Made by a program: the position numbers and the translations under genes. A stretch of 33,869 bases of DNA from an uncultured Opitutaceae bacterium (GTDB taxonomy: Bacteria > Verrucomicrobiota > Verrucomicrobiia > Opitutales > Opitutaceae): NCBI GenBank assembly GCA_937942145.1, contig CALDFV010000066.1, positions 1-33,869 of the forward strand. The letters are read 5' to 3'. Under the pieces are notes generated by a model. The model worked only from the letters and a program-made list of their open reading frames with translations. It ran no database searches and was not told the DNA's origin. Shown piece after piece: positions 19,611 to 28,328 of this stretch (position 1 is its first letter; each line of letters begins with the position of its first letter).

Positions 19611-20720
19611 CTAATAGGACACTGAGGCGGATAAACGGATAATCTGTTCCGCCTCAAACTCATTTAGCTGGCTCAGGCTCCCACTGCGGTATACATAGCC
19701 CCCTGAAAAACTGATCGATTGGGTCGGAGAGAAACTGACCGCCATTTCGCCACTAAAGATATCCTTACCAAAGCTCGGTTCCATTTCCACCCAACTATTC
19801 GACACCCCGTAATAGGCGGACCACATATCCGAAAGCGTGAAATCACCTGTAAATGAAACCGTATCCGCCTCTACAAAGTCGTTGGCGATCAGGGAAGGCC
19901 TTGTCGAACGATTGAAAGTGAGAGAATATTGGGAATCGGATCCAGCCTGCCAAATTATAGCGGCATCGAGTTCGACTGCAGCGTTCGTTCTGCCATCTGA
20001 AAACCGGGAATTTCTACCCCCCGCAGTTACTTGTCCGTAAAGACCATCCGAAAGCTCCGATCCAAAGCCGACTTTTGCTGCCTGTTCCGAGGACTGGGAA
20101 AAGTCCCCCTTCGTAGTCAGGGAGGTCGAACGAAACTCCATACCTGCAATGAAATCTGCGTTTTGTCCTAAATCAGCCCGGATCTCCACCGGAATACTAG
20201 TCTGGTCCAAAATGCCTGAACCCTCACCTGATAGTACCGACTGGTAGTGTTGAACCGCTATCGACATCTCATACTCCTGCCCCTTGCCAAACTCTCGCGC
20301 CACGAGACCTTGAAAACGCGAGCCGTCAAGAAGTCGCGCTTCAACCATTCGTTCTGGATCAGACCAAGGAGAGCGACGCAGGCGATAGCTGACTTCCGCC
20401 ACTACTGGGTAATCGGATGCGGTTGTGTCGCTGGGACCAAAAAAACGACCTCCCGACCAAATCGCATCTACCCGATGCTTCAGCGCCAGAGGCAATCCTG
20501 AACTTTTCGCGGAATGATAGTCCAAAGGAGCCGCGTGCTCCAAATCTCTGTCAAAAGAGTATCCCAACACAGGAACCACGTACTCTTTTCCTGACGCTTC
20601 ACTCGTTGCTTCAAGACTTTGGCCCGATTCGTCCGCAAACAGCCCTGAATATCCCAACCCAAGGCACAGTAGCCCAAGGGAGACATTCCGACCGTAAACT
20701 GAGGGACAAAGACCTAGCAT
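19611..20720 (-). CDS. Predicted outer-membrane beta-barrel protein
   Basis: 369 aa; signal-like N-terminus, alternating amphipathic strands and terminal aromatic ...IIRLSASVSY; no family recognised. Confidence 0.55.
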   Translation of the reverse strand: MLGLCPSVYGRNVSLGLLCLGLGYSGLFADESGQSLEATSEASGKEYVVPVLGYSFDRDLEHAAPLDYHSAKSSGLPLALKHRVDAIWSGGRFFGPSDTTASDYPVVAEVSYRLRRSPWSDPERMVEARLLDGSRFQGLVAREFGKGQEYEMSIAVQHYQSVLSGEGSGILDQTSIPVEIRADLGQNADFIAGMEFRSTSLTTKGDFSQSSEQAAKVGFGSELSDGLYGQVTAGGRNSRFSDGRTNAAVELDAAIIWQAGSDSQYSLTFNRSTRPSLIANDFVEADTVSFTGDFTLSDMWSAYYGVSNSWVEMEPSFGKDIFSGEMAVSFSPTQSISFSGGYVYRSGSLSQLNEFEAEQIIRLSASVSY

Positions 20721-20791
20721 CTAGAGTTGTTGTTGAGTTTGATTGGAAACGATTTTCCCAGCCCTCACAAAAGCCCCTTTCGCAAGAAAAC

Positions 20792-22144
20792 TCAAGCCTC
20801 TAAATCACTATCACTCGGACGATCATCAACGCCGGGGTTCCCTTCCTCCGCACTATCTCGCCACTCTAGCACGTTTACACTGGCGGCTATCACTCTTTTG
20901 TCGTCCATGCTTCCCGCCGTAATTTCCAAATTACCGATAGTGAAAACCTCATTGAGTCTCGGCATTCGACCCAGTTTTACCGTTATGAAGCCTCCAAACG
21001 TCGAAACTTCCTCCGACTCCAATTCAACCCCAATTTCTTGGGAAACGTCATGCAAAGGCGTTAGGCCGTCCACGAGATAGGAGTTTTCACCGAGTTTCGA
21101 AATCATTTCCCGATCGCGATCAAACTCGTCCTGGATCTCGCCTACCAGCTCCTCCAGCACGTCCTCCAGCGTAACCGCCCCAACCGTACCGCCAAACTCG
21201 TCAATCAGAAGAGCGAAGTGCTGCTTTTGCTTTAGAAAGCCCTGCAAGACCGACTCCAACGGTTCGTCCATGGAAAACCGGGCTATCGGACGTTTTACCT
21301 CATTCAAATCAATTTCCTCAGAGGACTTCCCAATGCGGAAGACGTCCTTGATATGAACAATCCCCACGCATTGATCGAGATCCCCCTCGCAAACGGGGAA
21401 ACGGGTATGACCTGTCTCTCTAGCGACTTTTAGATTTTCGTCAGGAGAGTCCTCCACGTCGAAAAACTTGAGCTGATTCCGAGGGATCATGATGTCGTGG
21501 GCCACGCGCTTTCGCAAATCCATCACGTTATTCAAAATGCTTTCCGTCACCTCCGGCAGTTCGTCCCCATTACTGACGATCGACCGGATTTGCGATTCTA
21601 CATCGATCAAATTGAGATCGGAATCAGCGTCGAGACGAAGCGCCTTGAGCACCATTCGGGATACCGCGTTAAACAGGTTCGAGAGAGGTTGGGCGATGAA
21701 CTGGAAAATTCGGACAAAAGGCACCGTAAACTGGAGGGTCCTAATCGGGGCCTGCATAGCAATGGACCGAGGAATCAGTTCGCCAAAAACAAAGCCGATG
21801 CTCACGGAAAAGACTATTCCAAATACGATCGCCATTCCAAGTGGATATTCGCCAAACCAATCCTGCGACGCCAGCCCTGCGTAAACCAGGGGAACGAAGA
21901 GTATCCCTAACACAATCGTGCTTAAAGTGATGCCCAATCTAAGTATCTTCAGGCTCGAACTCATATTCTCCAAAAGGTCCGCAACGGGCTTTGACTCCTT
22001 CAGCTCATCCATTTTACCCGTTCCGAAACGCGTGAAGCGCATTTTCATGAGGCTGAACTCCGTCGCAACGAAAACAGCGTTCATCCCGAGAAGAACGAGT
22101 ATGGCTATCCCGAAGAGAATCAATTCGTTCGAAGAGAAATTCAC
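20792..22144 (-). CDS. CNNM/HlyC-CorC family membrane protein with CBS pair and CorC_HlyC domain
   Basis: 450 aa; four N-terminal TM segments, FGELIPRSIAMQAP, VAHDIMIPRNQL, HFALLIDEFGGTVGAVTLEDVLEELVGEIQDEFD. Confidence 0.93.
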   Translation of the reverse strand: MNFSSNELILFGIAILVLLGMNAVFVATEFSLMKMRFTRFGTGKMDELKESKPVADLLENMSSSLKILRLGITLSTIVLGILFVPLVYAGLASQDWFGEYPLGMAIVFGIVFSVSIGFVFGELIPRSIAMQAPIRTLQFTVPFVRIFQFIAQPLSNLFNAVSRMVLKALRLDADSDLNLIDVESQIRSIVSNGDELPEVTESILNNVMDLRKRVAHDIMIPRNQLKFFDVEDSPDENLKVARETGHTRFPVCEGDLDQCVGIVHIKDVFRIGKSSEEIDLNEVKRPIARFSMDEPLESVLQGFLKQKQHFALLIDEFGGTVGAVTLEDVLEELVGEIQDEFDRDREMISKLGENSYLVDGLTPLHDVSQEIGVELESEEVSTFGGFITVKLGRMPRLNEVFTIGNLEITAGSMDDKRVIAASVNVLEWRDSAEEGNPGVDDRPSDSDLEA

Positions 22145-22191
22145 CTGTGTATCAAAGTAGAACCCAAACTCCTACAATGCGACTACTCACC

Positions 22192-23289
22192 CTACCGACT
22201 CAAGAACGAAGTGAGCGCCTTAATTGCCAGCTCATTCTGTTCTTCCGTTCCCACTGATACACGGATCCATTGGCTCATCCCGTAAGGTGCCAAGGGTCGA
22301 ACGATGATCCCTTCTCGCTGCATCGCTTCGAAAGCCGCGTTGCCATCTGCAACGTTTAGCGTTATGAAATTCGCTGAACTGGAAATGTATTCGATATTCA
22401 ATGATTCTACACATTCCACAAAATAACGCAATCCCGCAGCATTAGCGATACGGCATGAAGAAACGAAGCCCTGATCTTCAAGGGCTGCACGGGATGCGGC
22501 CAAGGCTACCGAATTAACATTGAACGGAGCGCGAGCACGATTCAAGAGAGACACCAATTCCGGATCTCCGTATCCGTAACCAACTCGAAGCCCTGCCAGA
22601 CCGTAGATCTTGGAAAAGGTTCTTGTGCAGAGCACTTTTTTACCCTTGGCAATCAACGGTCTTAAATCAACGGGTTCGTCCTGATATTCAGAATACGCCT
22701 CATCAAGAACAAAGAGAACATCGTCGGGAAGGGCCTCAACCAGCTCCTCGATTTCGCTCGATGTATTAGCCGATCCACTCGGGTTGTCCGGACTCGCCAA
22801 AAAAACGATCCTGGTCCTATCCGTAACCGCCTCCCGCATTCCTTTTAAATCGTGTCGGTGATTTATCGTGGGCACTTCAACTGGCCGACCACCAAAAAGC
22901 AGGGTAACCAGTTTATATACGATAAACGAGCCTTCCCCCATGACCACTTCGTCACCTTCACGCACAAATGCATGCCCTAACAGTTCGAGGACTTCGTTCG
23001 ATCCATTTCCTACGATAAATTGATCCGGTTCCATTTTTAGCAGCTGAGCAAGAGCGTTTTTCAACTCGTAGCATCCGCCATCCGGATACAGCTCAACGCT
23101 ATCCAGTGCCTTTTTCCCAGCCTCTATCGCTCTAGCCGAAGCTCCCAATGGATTTTCGTTGGATGCGAGTTTGACGATTGTGTTCGGGTTCAGCCCCAGC
23201 TCACGGGCTACGTACTCGATCGGTTTACCCGGCTGATACACAGGCTGCGAGAGTAGTTCAGGTTTAACAAGTTCAGAGTAAGTAGGCAT
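22192..23289 (-). CDS. hisC: Histidinol-phosphate aminotransferase
   Basis: 365 aa; YQPGKPIEYVARELG, KLASNENPLGASARAIEA, LYPDGGCYELKNALA, VLDEAYSEYQ, RTFSKIYGLAGLRVGYGYGDPELVSLLNRARAPFNVN. Confidence 0.95.
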   Translation of the reverse strand: MPTYSELVKPELLSQPVYQPGKPIEYVARELGLNPNTIVKLASNENPLGASARAIEAGKKALDSVELYPDGGCYELKNALAQLLKMEPDQFIVGNGSNEVLELLGHAFVREGDEVVMGEGSFIVYKLVTLLFGGRPVEVPTINHRHDLKGMREAVTDRTRIVFLASPDNPSGSANTSSEIEELVEALPDDVLFVLDEAYSEYQDEPVDLRPLIAKGKKVLCTRTFSKIYGLAGLRVGYGYGDPELVSLLNRARAPFNVNSVALAASRAALEDQGFVSSCRIANAAGLRYFVECVESLNIEYISSSANFITLNVADGNAAFEAMQREGIIVRPLAPYGMSQWIRVSVGTEEQNELAIKALTSFLSR

Positions 23290-23385
23290 TTCCTTTAAAA
23301 TGGACGACTGACCACAAACTCAAATCCTCATCCGCCGCAAGCTCGGAGCGAACCCTTTGGAACGAAATTTTGAGGCTAAAACGCG

Positions 23386-23416
23386 AAAAACCCGGGCGAA
23401 TCCCCATCCGCCCGGG
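23386..23416 (-). promoter_or_regulatory. Terminator-like hairpin in the hisC 5' leader (candidate attenuator)
   Basis: Minus strand CCCGGGCG-(10 nt)-CGCCCGGG-TTTTT (arms 23409-23416 and 23391-23398), ~100 nt upstream of hisC start. Confidence 0.6.
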
Positions 23417-23681
23417 CCCTCCTCTAGTTTTCTGGGTTCCTCAAATCCACTCCAGAAAAAAATTCTCCAAACTTTTCTCACACTTAAAAACTGAGCAGTC
23501 TCCCGTTTGAATGAGACCAAATGTTAGCAGAATTGGTTCCAGAAATCTATGTTACTCAAAACTCTTTGATCTACATGATCTTAAGGGATCTTTGCCCCCG
23601 ACAAATATTTGAGCCGATTGACTTTCTGACTCGATTAGGAGCGAGGATTCTTACACCTTGGGCAAATACTCATACGATCCC

Positions 23682-24746
23682 ATGACTTCTTCTGAGCTTC
23701 CCCAATCCCACCTTCTCCGATCTTTTCTCTGGCTAGGAATAACGGTCACCGTCTTCTTCATCCTCTACATCGGCCAAAAGCTCATAATCCCGCTAATTCT
23801 GGCAGTCTTCATTTGGTACCTCATCAACGTGCTCTCGTTCGCAATAATGAAATTGAAGATCGGAGGGCGATCGCTTCCGGCATCTTTGCGGTATATCGCC
23901 TCGGTGATGGCGATTGTTGCAATCCTGAGCGTGTTTTTCAATTTCATTACGAAGAACGTGAGCGAGGTCGTGCGAGTCGCGCCAGAGTATCAGGAAAAAA
24001 TTGGCCCAATGATTGACAAGGTCTATGGCTGGCTACCGTTTGAGGAACCCCCTCCGATCAAGGAATTCGTAAACCAGCTGAACTTCAGTTCACTGCTCAA
24101 AATGGTCGCGGGAGCCCTCGGCTCACTCGCTGGAAACGCCGGCCTCATCAGCATCTATGTTGTTTTTCTATTTTTGGAGCAGCGCAGTTTTGGACCAAAG
24201 ATCAAAGGGATGGCTCATGGGAATATCAAAGAAAACGAGGTCTTTAAAATCATCACTCAAATCGACAAGGATACTCGCAAGTACATTGGTATTAAAACCC
24301 TCACTAGCCTGACCACCGGTATACTGAGTTTCGCGATAATGACGTCTGTAGGCCTCGATTTCGCCGCCTTCTGGGCAATGCTGATCTTCTTCTTCAACTT
24401 TATTCCCACCGTAGGTTCGATACTGGCTACCGCCTTTCCTTCGGTCCTTGCCCTCATCCAATTCGAAGAGCCCACTAAAATTGGTGTCACGATTGGAGGC
24501 GTCGTGGCTGCCCAAGTTCTAGTGGGGAATTTTCTAGAACCCCGTCTTATGGGAAACTCTTTGAACCTCAGCCCGCTCGTGATTCTCCTTTCCCTCAGTC
24601 TTTGGGGATCCCTCTGGGGCGTGCCTGGAATGTTCCTTTGCGTACCCATCACAGTGATCGCCATGATCATCTGCTCCCATTTTCAGCAGACTCGACCCAT
24701 CGCCGTCCTCCTTTCAGGTGACGGGAAGATCAAGGGGAGCTCCTAG
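23682..24746 (+). CDS. AI-2E family transporter (PerM/YdiK-like)
   Basis: ~354 aa multi-TM; LIIPLILAVFIWYLINVL, FWAMLIFFFNFIPTVGSILATAFPSVLALIQ, GNFLEPRLMGNSLNLSPLVILLSLSLWGSLWGVPGMFLCVPITVI; ATG at 23682 or track start 23658. Confidence 0.9.
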   Translation: MTSSELPQSHLLRSFLWLGITVTVFFILYIGQKLIIPLILAVFIWYLINVLSFAIMKLKIGGRSLPASLRYIASVMAIVAILSVFFNFITKNVSEVVRVAPEYQEKIGPMIDKVYGWLPFEEPPPIKEFVNQLNFSSLLKMVAGALGSLAGNAGLISIYVVFLFLEQRSFGPKIKGMAHGNIKENEVFKIITQIDKDTRKYIGIKTLTSLTTGILSFAIMTSVGLDFAAFWAMLIFFFNFIPTVGSILATAFPSVLALIQFEEPTKIGVTIGGVVAAQVLVGNFLEPRLMGNSLNLSPLVILLSLSLWGSLWGVPGMFLCVPITVIAMIICSHFQQTRPIAVLLSGDGKIKGSS

Positions 24747-24747
24747 A

Positions 24748-25448
24748 CTATTTTAGGTTTACCAAGATCCCCAACGTCTGGTTCGCGCCACGAAAGAACT
24801 CGTGATCGACATCTAGAATTTGGGTAGCGTAACCGAGATCCTCGATGCGCTCCCGAAACTCACTGAGTTTTCCATATTTCATCCCCGAGCTGTCAACGGT
24901 CGGATGGACTCGAACTTCCTCACGCGAAACCCGACAGAACTCGCGAATCGATCGATAGAAGAAGTCCAGATCGAAGAGGCTCGAGTAGATGAAGAGCAAG
25001 TGGCCACAAAGCGTGATACCGAAACTCCGGTCCGCAAAAGGTAGATCGGGTAGCGCTGGACCAACGTAACGACCCAGTGGGAAAGCGCTTCGGTAGTGCG
25101 CCAAGAATCGCTTCAAGGCCTCCAAGCGAATTCGCTTCGATTCGTCGATGGATTGATAGGGTTTCGCGACTATGAATTCTCGCTTTGACTGAACCCTGAA
25201 AAAATGTCCTCAAAGTCCTAATACGCGAGTTTTTCGATCGCATCCGGATTTCGATAGAACATCGGATCGCTTCCCGTCGCTAGAATTCCTGCCGGGTTCG
25301 CCTCGGCAACGAAGGATGAAGGTCCTGAGGGACAATCGAGGATCGCTTTTCCTTTGAGATCATTCTCCTCAAGGCCGAAGCAAAGGATAAGCTCCTCATA
25401 GGGTCTTCCAAAGAAGGACGTTTGTGTAAAATGGGTGAAAGGTTTCAT
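24748..25448 (-). pseudogene. Decayed class I SAM-dependent methyltransferase-like gene
   Basis: MKPFTHFTQTSFFGRPYEELILCFGLEENDLKGKAILDCPSGPSSFVAEANPAGILATGSDPMFYRNPDAIEKLAY, TAG (25218-25220), DFEDIF, frame change at a 6-nt homopolymer (25199-25204), then FRVQSKREFIVAKPYQSIDESKRIRLEALKRFLAHYRSAFPLGRYV...LPFADRSFGITLCGHLLFIYS... Confidence 0.85.
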
Positions 25449-25481
25449 GCCGATTGGCTTAAAAAGCGATTTTGGAAAAAC

Positions 25482-25509
25482 AAAAAACCCGATGCTTGAG
25501 AACATCGGG
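25482..25509 (-). terminator. Rho-independent terminator
   Basis: Minus strand CCCGATG TTCTCAAG CATCGGG TTTTTTG. Confidence 0.8.
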
Positions 25510-25533
25510 CTCGATCAAAATAGATGGGCTGAA

Positions 25534-25614
25534 CTACGGACTACTTTTCACCGTGAGACCATCGTCGAGCCAATTCATGGATCCACCAAAGCGAGCAATC
25601 CCTTTCCGGCACAT
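25534..25614 (-). CDS. Possible small ORF between FmdB-like gene and terminator
   Basis: ATG at 25614: MCRKGIARFGGSMNWLDDGLTVKSSP-stop (26 aa; open upstream to a TTG at 25641), ending ~25 nt before the terminator. Confidence 0.3.
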   Translation of the reverse strand: MCRKGIARFGGSMNWLDDGLTVKSSP

Positions 25615-25717
25615 CGAAAAAACGCGTCGGGTTTCGACCAATTAAGCTCTGCGGGTTAGCTGTCATTCGAAGTAAGCGTTACTTAACCTATGATCAGAAA
25701 TAAAGATCTTTTTCTTC

Positions 25718-26248
25718 TCAGTCACAGTACTGTGACATGTCGTATAGCTCAGGATCCTTTTTTGGTCCCCTGAATCGACGACGTAGGTTCTGGAGACCAC
25801 CGGCTCCATTCTCCCCCATCCAATCTTCTCCCAGATCGTCCATCGAGTCGCCGAATTCCTCTTCCAACTTCTCCGGATCCTCCCCGGCTTCCAGACGGCG
25901 GACCATCTCCTCCATTTCGCCCGGCAGTTTTTCCCCAGTGAGGGAAGACATCTTTCTCATCAGATGCGCCATCTGCTTCGGGTCTGGATTGTCTTCGCTG
26001 AATCCCGCCATGTCCCGCTCTAGCTCCGCCATGACGCTTTCCATTTTGGCGTCGTCAATATCATCCATTCCATTCGCATCGGTTGGATCCTTCGCCTTTC
26101 CTATAAACGCAAATCCAGACACCTTTTTTTCCATGGAAAATTGTGGGTCTTCGGGACACCGCGGAACGGAATTCTGGTAGGCCAACGACTTAGCGAGAAA
26201 GGAGTATAGCGTGTTGTTTTCCTTACAGTAGAATTCGTAAATGGGCAT
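25718..26248 (-). CDS. FmdB-like protein with degenerate zinc ribbon and acidic C-terminal extension
   Basis: MPIYEFYCKENNTLYSFLAKSLAYQNSVPRCPEDPQFSMEKKVSGFAFIGKA resembles FmdB ribbons; ATG at 26248. Confidence 0.7.
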   Translation of the reverse strand: MPIYEFYCKENNTLYSFLAKSLAYQNSVPRCPEDPQFSMEKKVSGFAFIGKAKDPTDANGMDDIDDAKMESVMAELERDMAGFSEDNPDPKQMAHLMRKMSSLTGEKLPGEMEEMVRRLEAGEDPEKLEEEFGDSMDDLGEDWMGENGAGGLQNLRRRFRGPKKDPELYDMSQYCD

Positions 26249-26421
26249 AATTATAATCCTGAAAGAAAACTTGTGGAAAATAGCAATCCTTTCTGCGATC
26301 GGAACGAATGCCAGCAAAAGTGCTCCTCGTCGGAACGGTCAGAACTTCCAAAAATTCTCATCTCTCTTATGGGTGCTCGGCTTGAGCCACCGTAGCTAAC
26401 ACGAAGAAGCAAGATCGCTCG

Positions 26422-28173
26422 CTATCCCAACTTTGTCATCGCTCCCACACCCGTAATGACTTCATCTAAACTCCTAATTTGCTCAGAATCAAAATAACTA
26501 TTCACTTTCGCTATGATCTGTTGAAGCAACCCATCTGGGCAGGAGGCGCCTCCCGTAATGAGGATTTTCATAGGGGCGTCTCGCATCGGCAAAAACGCTC
26601 GCGTCTCCATCCGCCCTTGTTGCGGGTTCTTTGGATCGTAAGGAAATATAAAATGCTCTATCTGGGACCGGGATAAAATATTCGACTCTGACTGAATGTA
26701 GAAAGCTCGTTCTCCAAACGCTTCCTCACATATTCGATACAGCTGATACGTGTTGGAACTGTTCTTTCCTCCCACAACAATCGCAACGTCCACCGGTTGC
26801 TTTATTGCCTGGGCCAAAGCGTCTTGGTTTACTTGGGTGGCGTAACAAAGGGTGTCTCCCTTGCTGCTCATCGCCATATGCTCCTCGATATGCGCTCTGC
26901 CGTATCGGTCCTCCAAAGCGGACTCGAGAAGCTCGATAATTCTTAGTGTCTCATTGCGAAGGAGAGTAGTCTGATTGACGACTGCCAATTTTGCCAAGTC
27001 GCCGCTCAAATCGAAGCCTTCACTGCAACGGGCTTTAAAGGGTAAAAACAACTCCACCTTCTCGGTTTCATTATCCGCCTTTATCACCTCTGCCAGCAAT
27101 GCCGCTTCCTTGAGATCCCGGACGACTATGGAGGGCGCATACTTCGAACTGTTTGAAAAGGTTGCCTTCGTCTCCTCGTGCTCCGCTTTTCCGTGGATCA
27201 CTACTGTGAACCCCTTTTGTCCGAAGCGCTTGGCCGCTTTCCAGACTTTTTCCACGAGCATGCAAGTAGCATCGTACGCATTGAGTGGGAGTCCCCGCTC
27301 GATCAATCTCAATTTGTCTTCGTCCCGTGCGCCGAAAGCCGGAATAATCACGATGTCCTCATCAGTCACTGAATCCCAATAGGCTACGTCGGTCTCAGGA
27401 TCCACCACAGACACGCCCTTGTCGCTCTGCAAGTAACGAAGCCCCCTCCGTCTCAAATCTTCATTCACAAACGGATTGTGTATTAGCTCGCTGAGCATGA
27501 ATACCCGCTTGTCCGGATTCGACGCGATCGTCTCGTACGCGCGTTCTATCGCATTCTGAACACCGAGACAAAAACCGAAATGACTCGGAAGCAGATACTC
27601 AACCGCTCCAAAATCAAGCCTCGCCGGATCAGCCGCCGAACGCTCTTTCGTCCGCTTGACTGCCTTGATCGCATCACAAAGCGCACTGTGGTACAAGGCC
27701 ATTGAGGAGGCGTCGACGTGATAAACGTCTCTGTTTCTCTGCTTGTCCGTTCGAAATCGGTATATGTAGTCCGTCTCTTTGAAGTTCAGGTACGGAATCC
27801 GAATTGCGTGCGCTCGAATCACCGGCCCATCTTCGAGAAGCTCTGCTGAGAGTCTTCCACCCTCTTTTCCATACGCTTCAATCGTTCTCAAAGAAGCAGT
27901 TTCGCAGCCTTCAGCCGCCAACACTGGGGGAATATCGCAACCCTTCACGTTCGAAAAGAAGACATAGTGGTTCCCGTTTCGGCAAATGGCTACCGGCACC
28001 CCCGATTCGATCTTCTGAAAAAGTGAATTTCCATTGAGTCGTTCAAGCACGTATCCGTCCCGATCTGCCCTTTGAGCGCGTCTCAATAGCAACTTGTTGT
28101 TCTCCAAAAACAAGTAGAGTCGATGATCGGGATTCGATGGGTCGTAGACCGGCAATTCACTCTGTGAGATCAT
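26422..28173 (-). CDS. ispH: 4-hydroxy-3-methylbut-2-enyl diphosphate reductase with ~190-aa N-terminal extension
   Basis: C-terminal ~390 aa IspH-like: LPSHFGFCLGVQNAIERA, YDATCMLVEKVWK, HGKAEHEETKATFSNSS, VNQTTL, KGDTLCYATQVNQDAL, VVGGKNSSNTYQLYRIC, ITGGASCPDGLLQQII; residues 1-190 unassigned. Confidence 0.9.
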   Translation of the reverse strand: MISQSELPVYDPSNPDHRLYLFLENNKLLLRRAQRADRDGYVLERLNGNSLFQKIESGVPVAICRNGNHYVFFSNVKGCDIPPVLAAEGCETASLRTIEAYGKEGGRLSAELLEDGPVIRAHAIRIPYLNFKETDYIYRFRTDKQRNRDVYHVDASSMALYHSALCDAIKAVKRTKERSAADPARLDFGAVEYLLPSHFGFCLGVQNAIERAYETIASNPDKRVFMLSELIHNPFVNEDLRRRGLRYLQSDKGVSVVDPETDVAYWDSVTDEDIVIIPAFGARDEDKLRLIERGLPLNAYDATCMLVEKVWKAAKRFGQKGFTVVIHGKAEHEETKATFSNSSKYAPSIVVRDLKEAALLAEVIKADNETEKVELFLPFKARCSEGFDLSGDLAKLAVVNQTTLLRNETLRIIELLESALEDRYGRAHIEEHMAMSSKGDTLCYATQVNQDALAQAIKQPVDVAIVVGGKNSSNTYQLYRICEEAFGERAFYIQSESNILSRSQIEHFIFPYDPKNPQQGRMETRAFLPMRDAPMKILITGGASCPDGLLQQIIAKVNSYFDSEQIRSLDEVITGVGAMTKLG

Positions 28174-28328
28174 GTGCCTCGCATCATTGCCACGGGTTTC
28201 ACACTTTCAATCGGAAATCACTTTCGGGTTGGGCAATCAAAAGTCGTCCGACCGAGAGGACCATCTTTGTAAGATACGACATTAAGCTCGATTTATCCCC
28301 TTTATCCCGAAATCCTCAGTTGATTCAT

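Noticed and set aside
23320-23520. 66-aa minus-strand ORF across the hisC leader hairpin
   Set aside because: TTG start and the hairpin/terminator lies inside it; unlikely to be coding, better seen as leader RNA
24257-24670. 137-aa minus-strand ORF within the AI-2E transporter
   Set aside because: Antisense to a clear multi-TM transporter; no recognisable motif
6870-25220. Stop-codon reassignment or programmed readthrough to explain internal TAA/TAG/TGA codons
   Set aside because: Intact genes nearby terminate normally with TAA, TAG and TGA, all three stop types appear as lesions, and frameshifts accompany them; gene decay is simpler
28137-28328. Upstream start of the SulP ORF at 28137 (64 extra residues)
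   Set aside because: Would overlap the divergent ispH start; the extra residues do not look like a SulP N-terminus; ATG at 28329 is better
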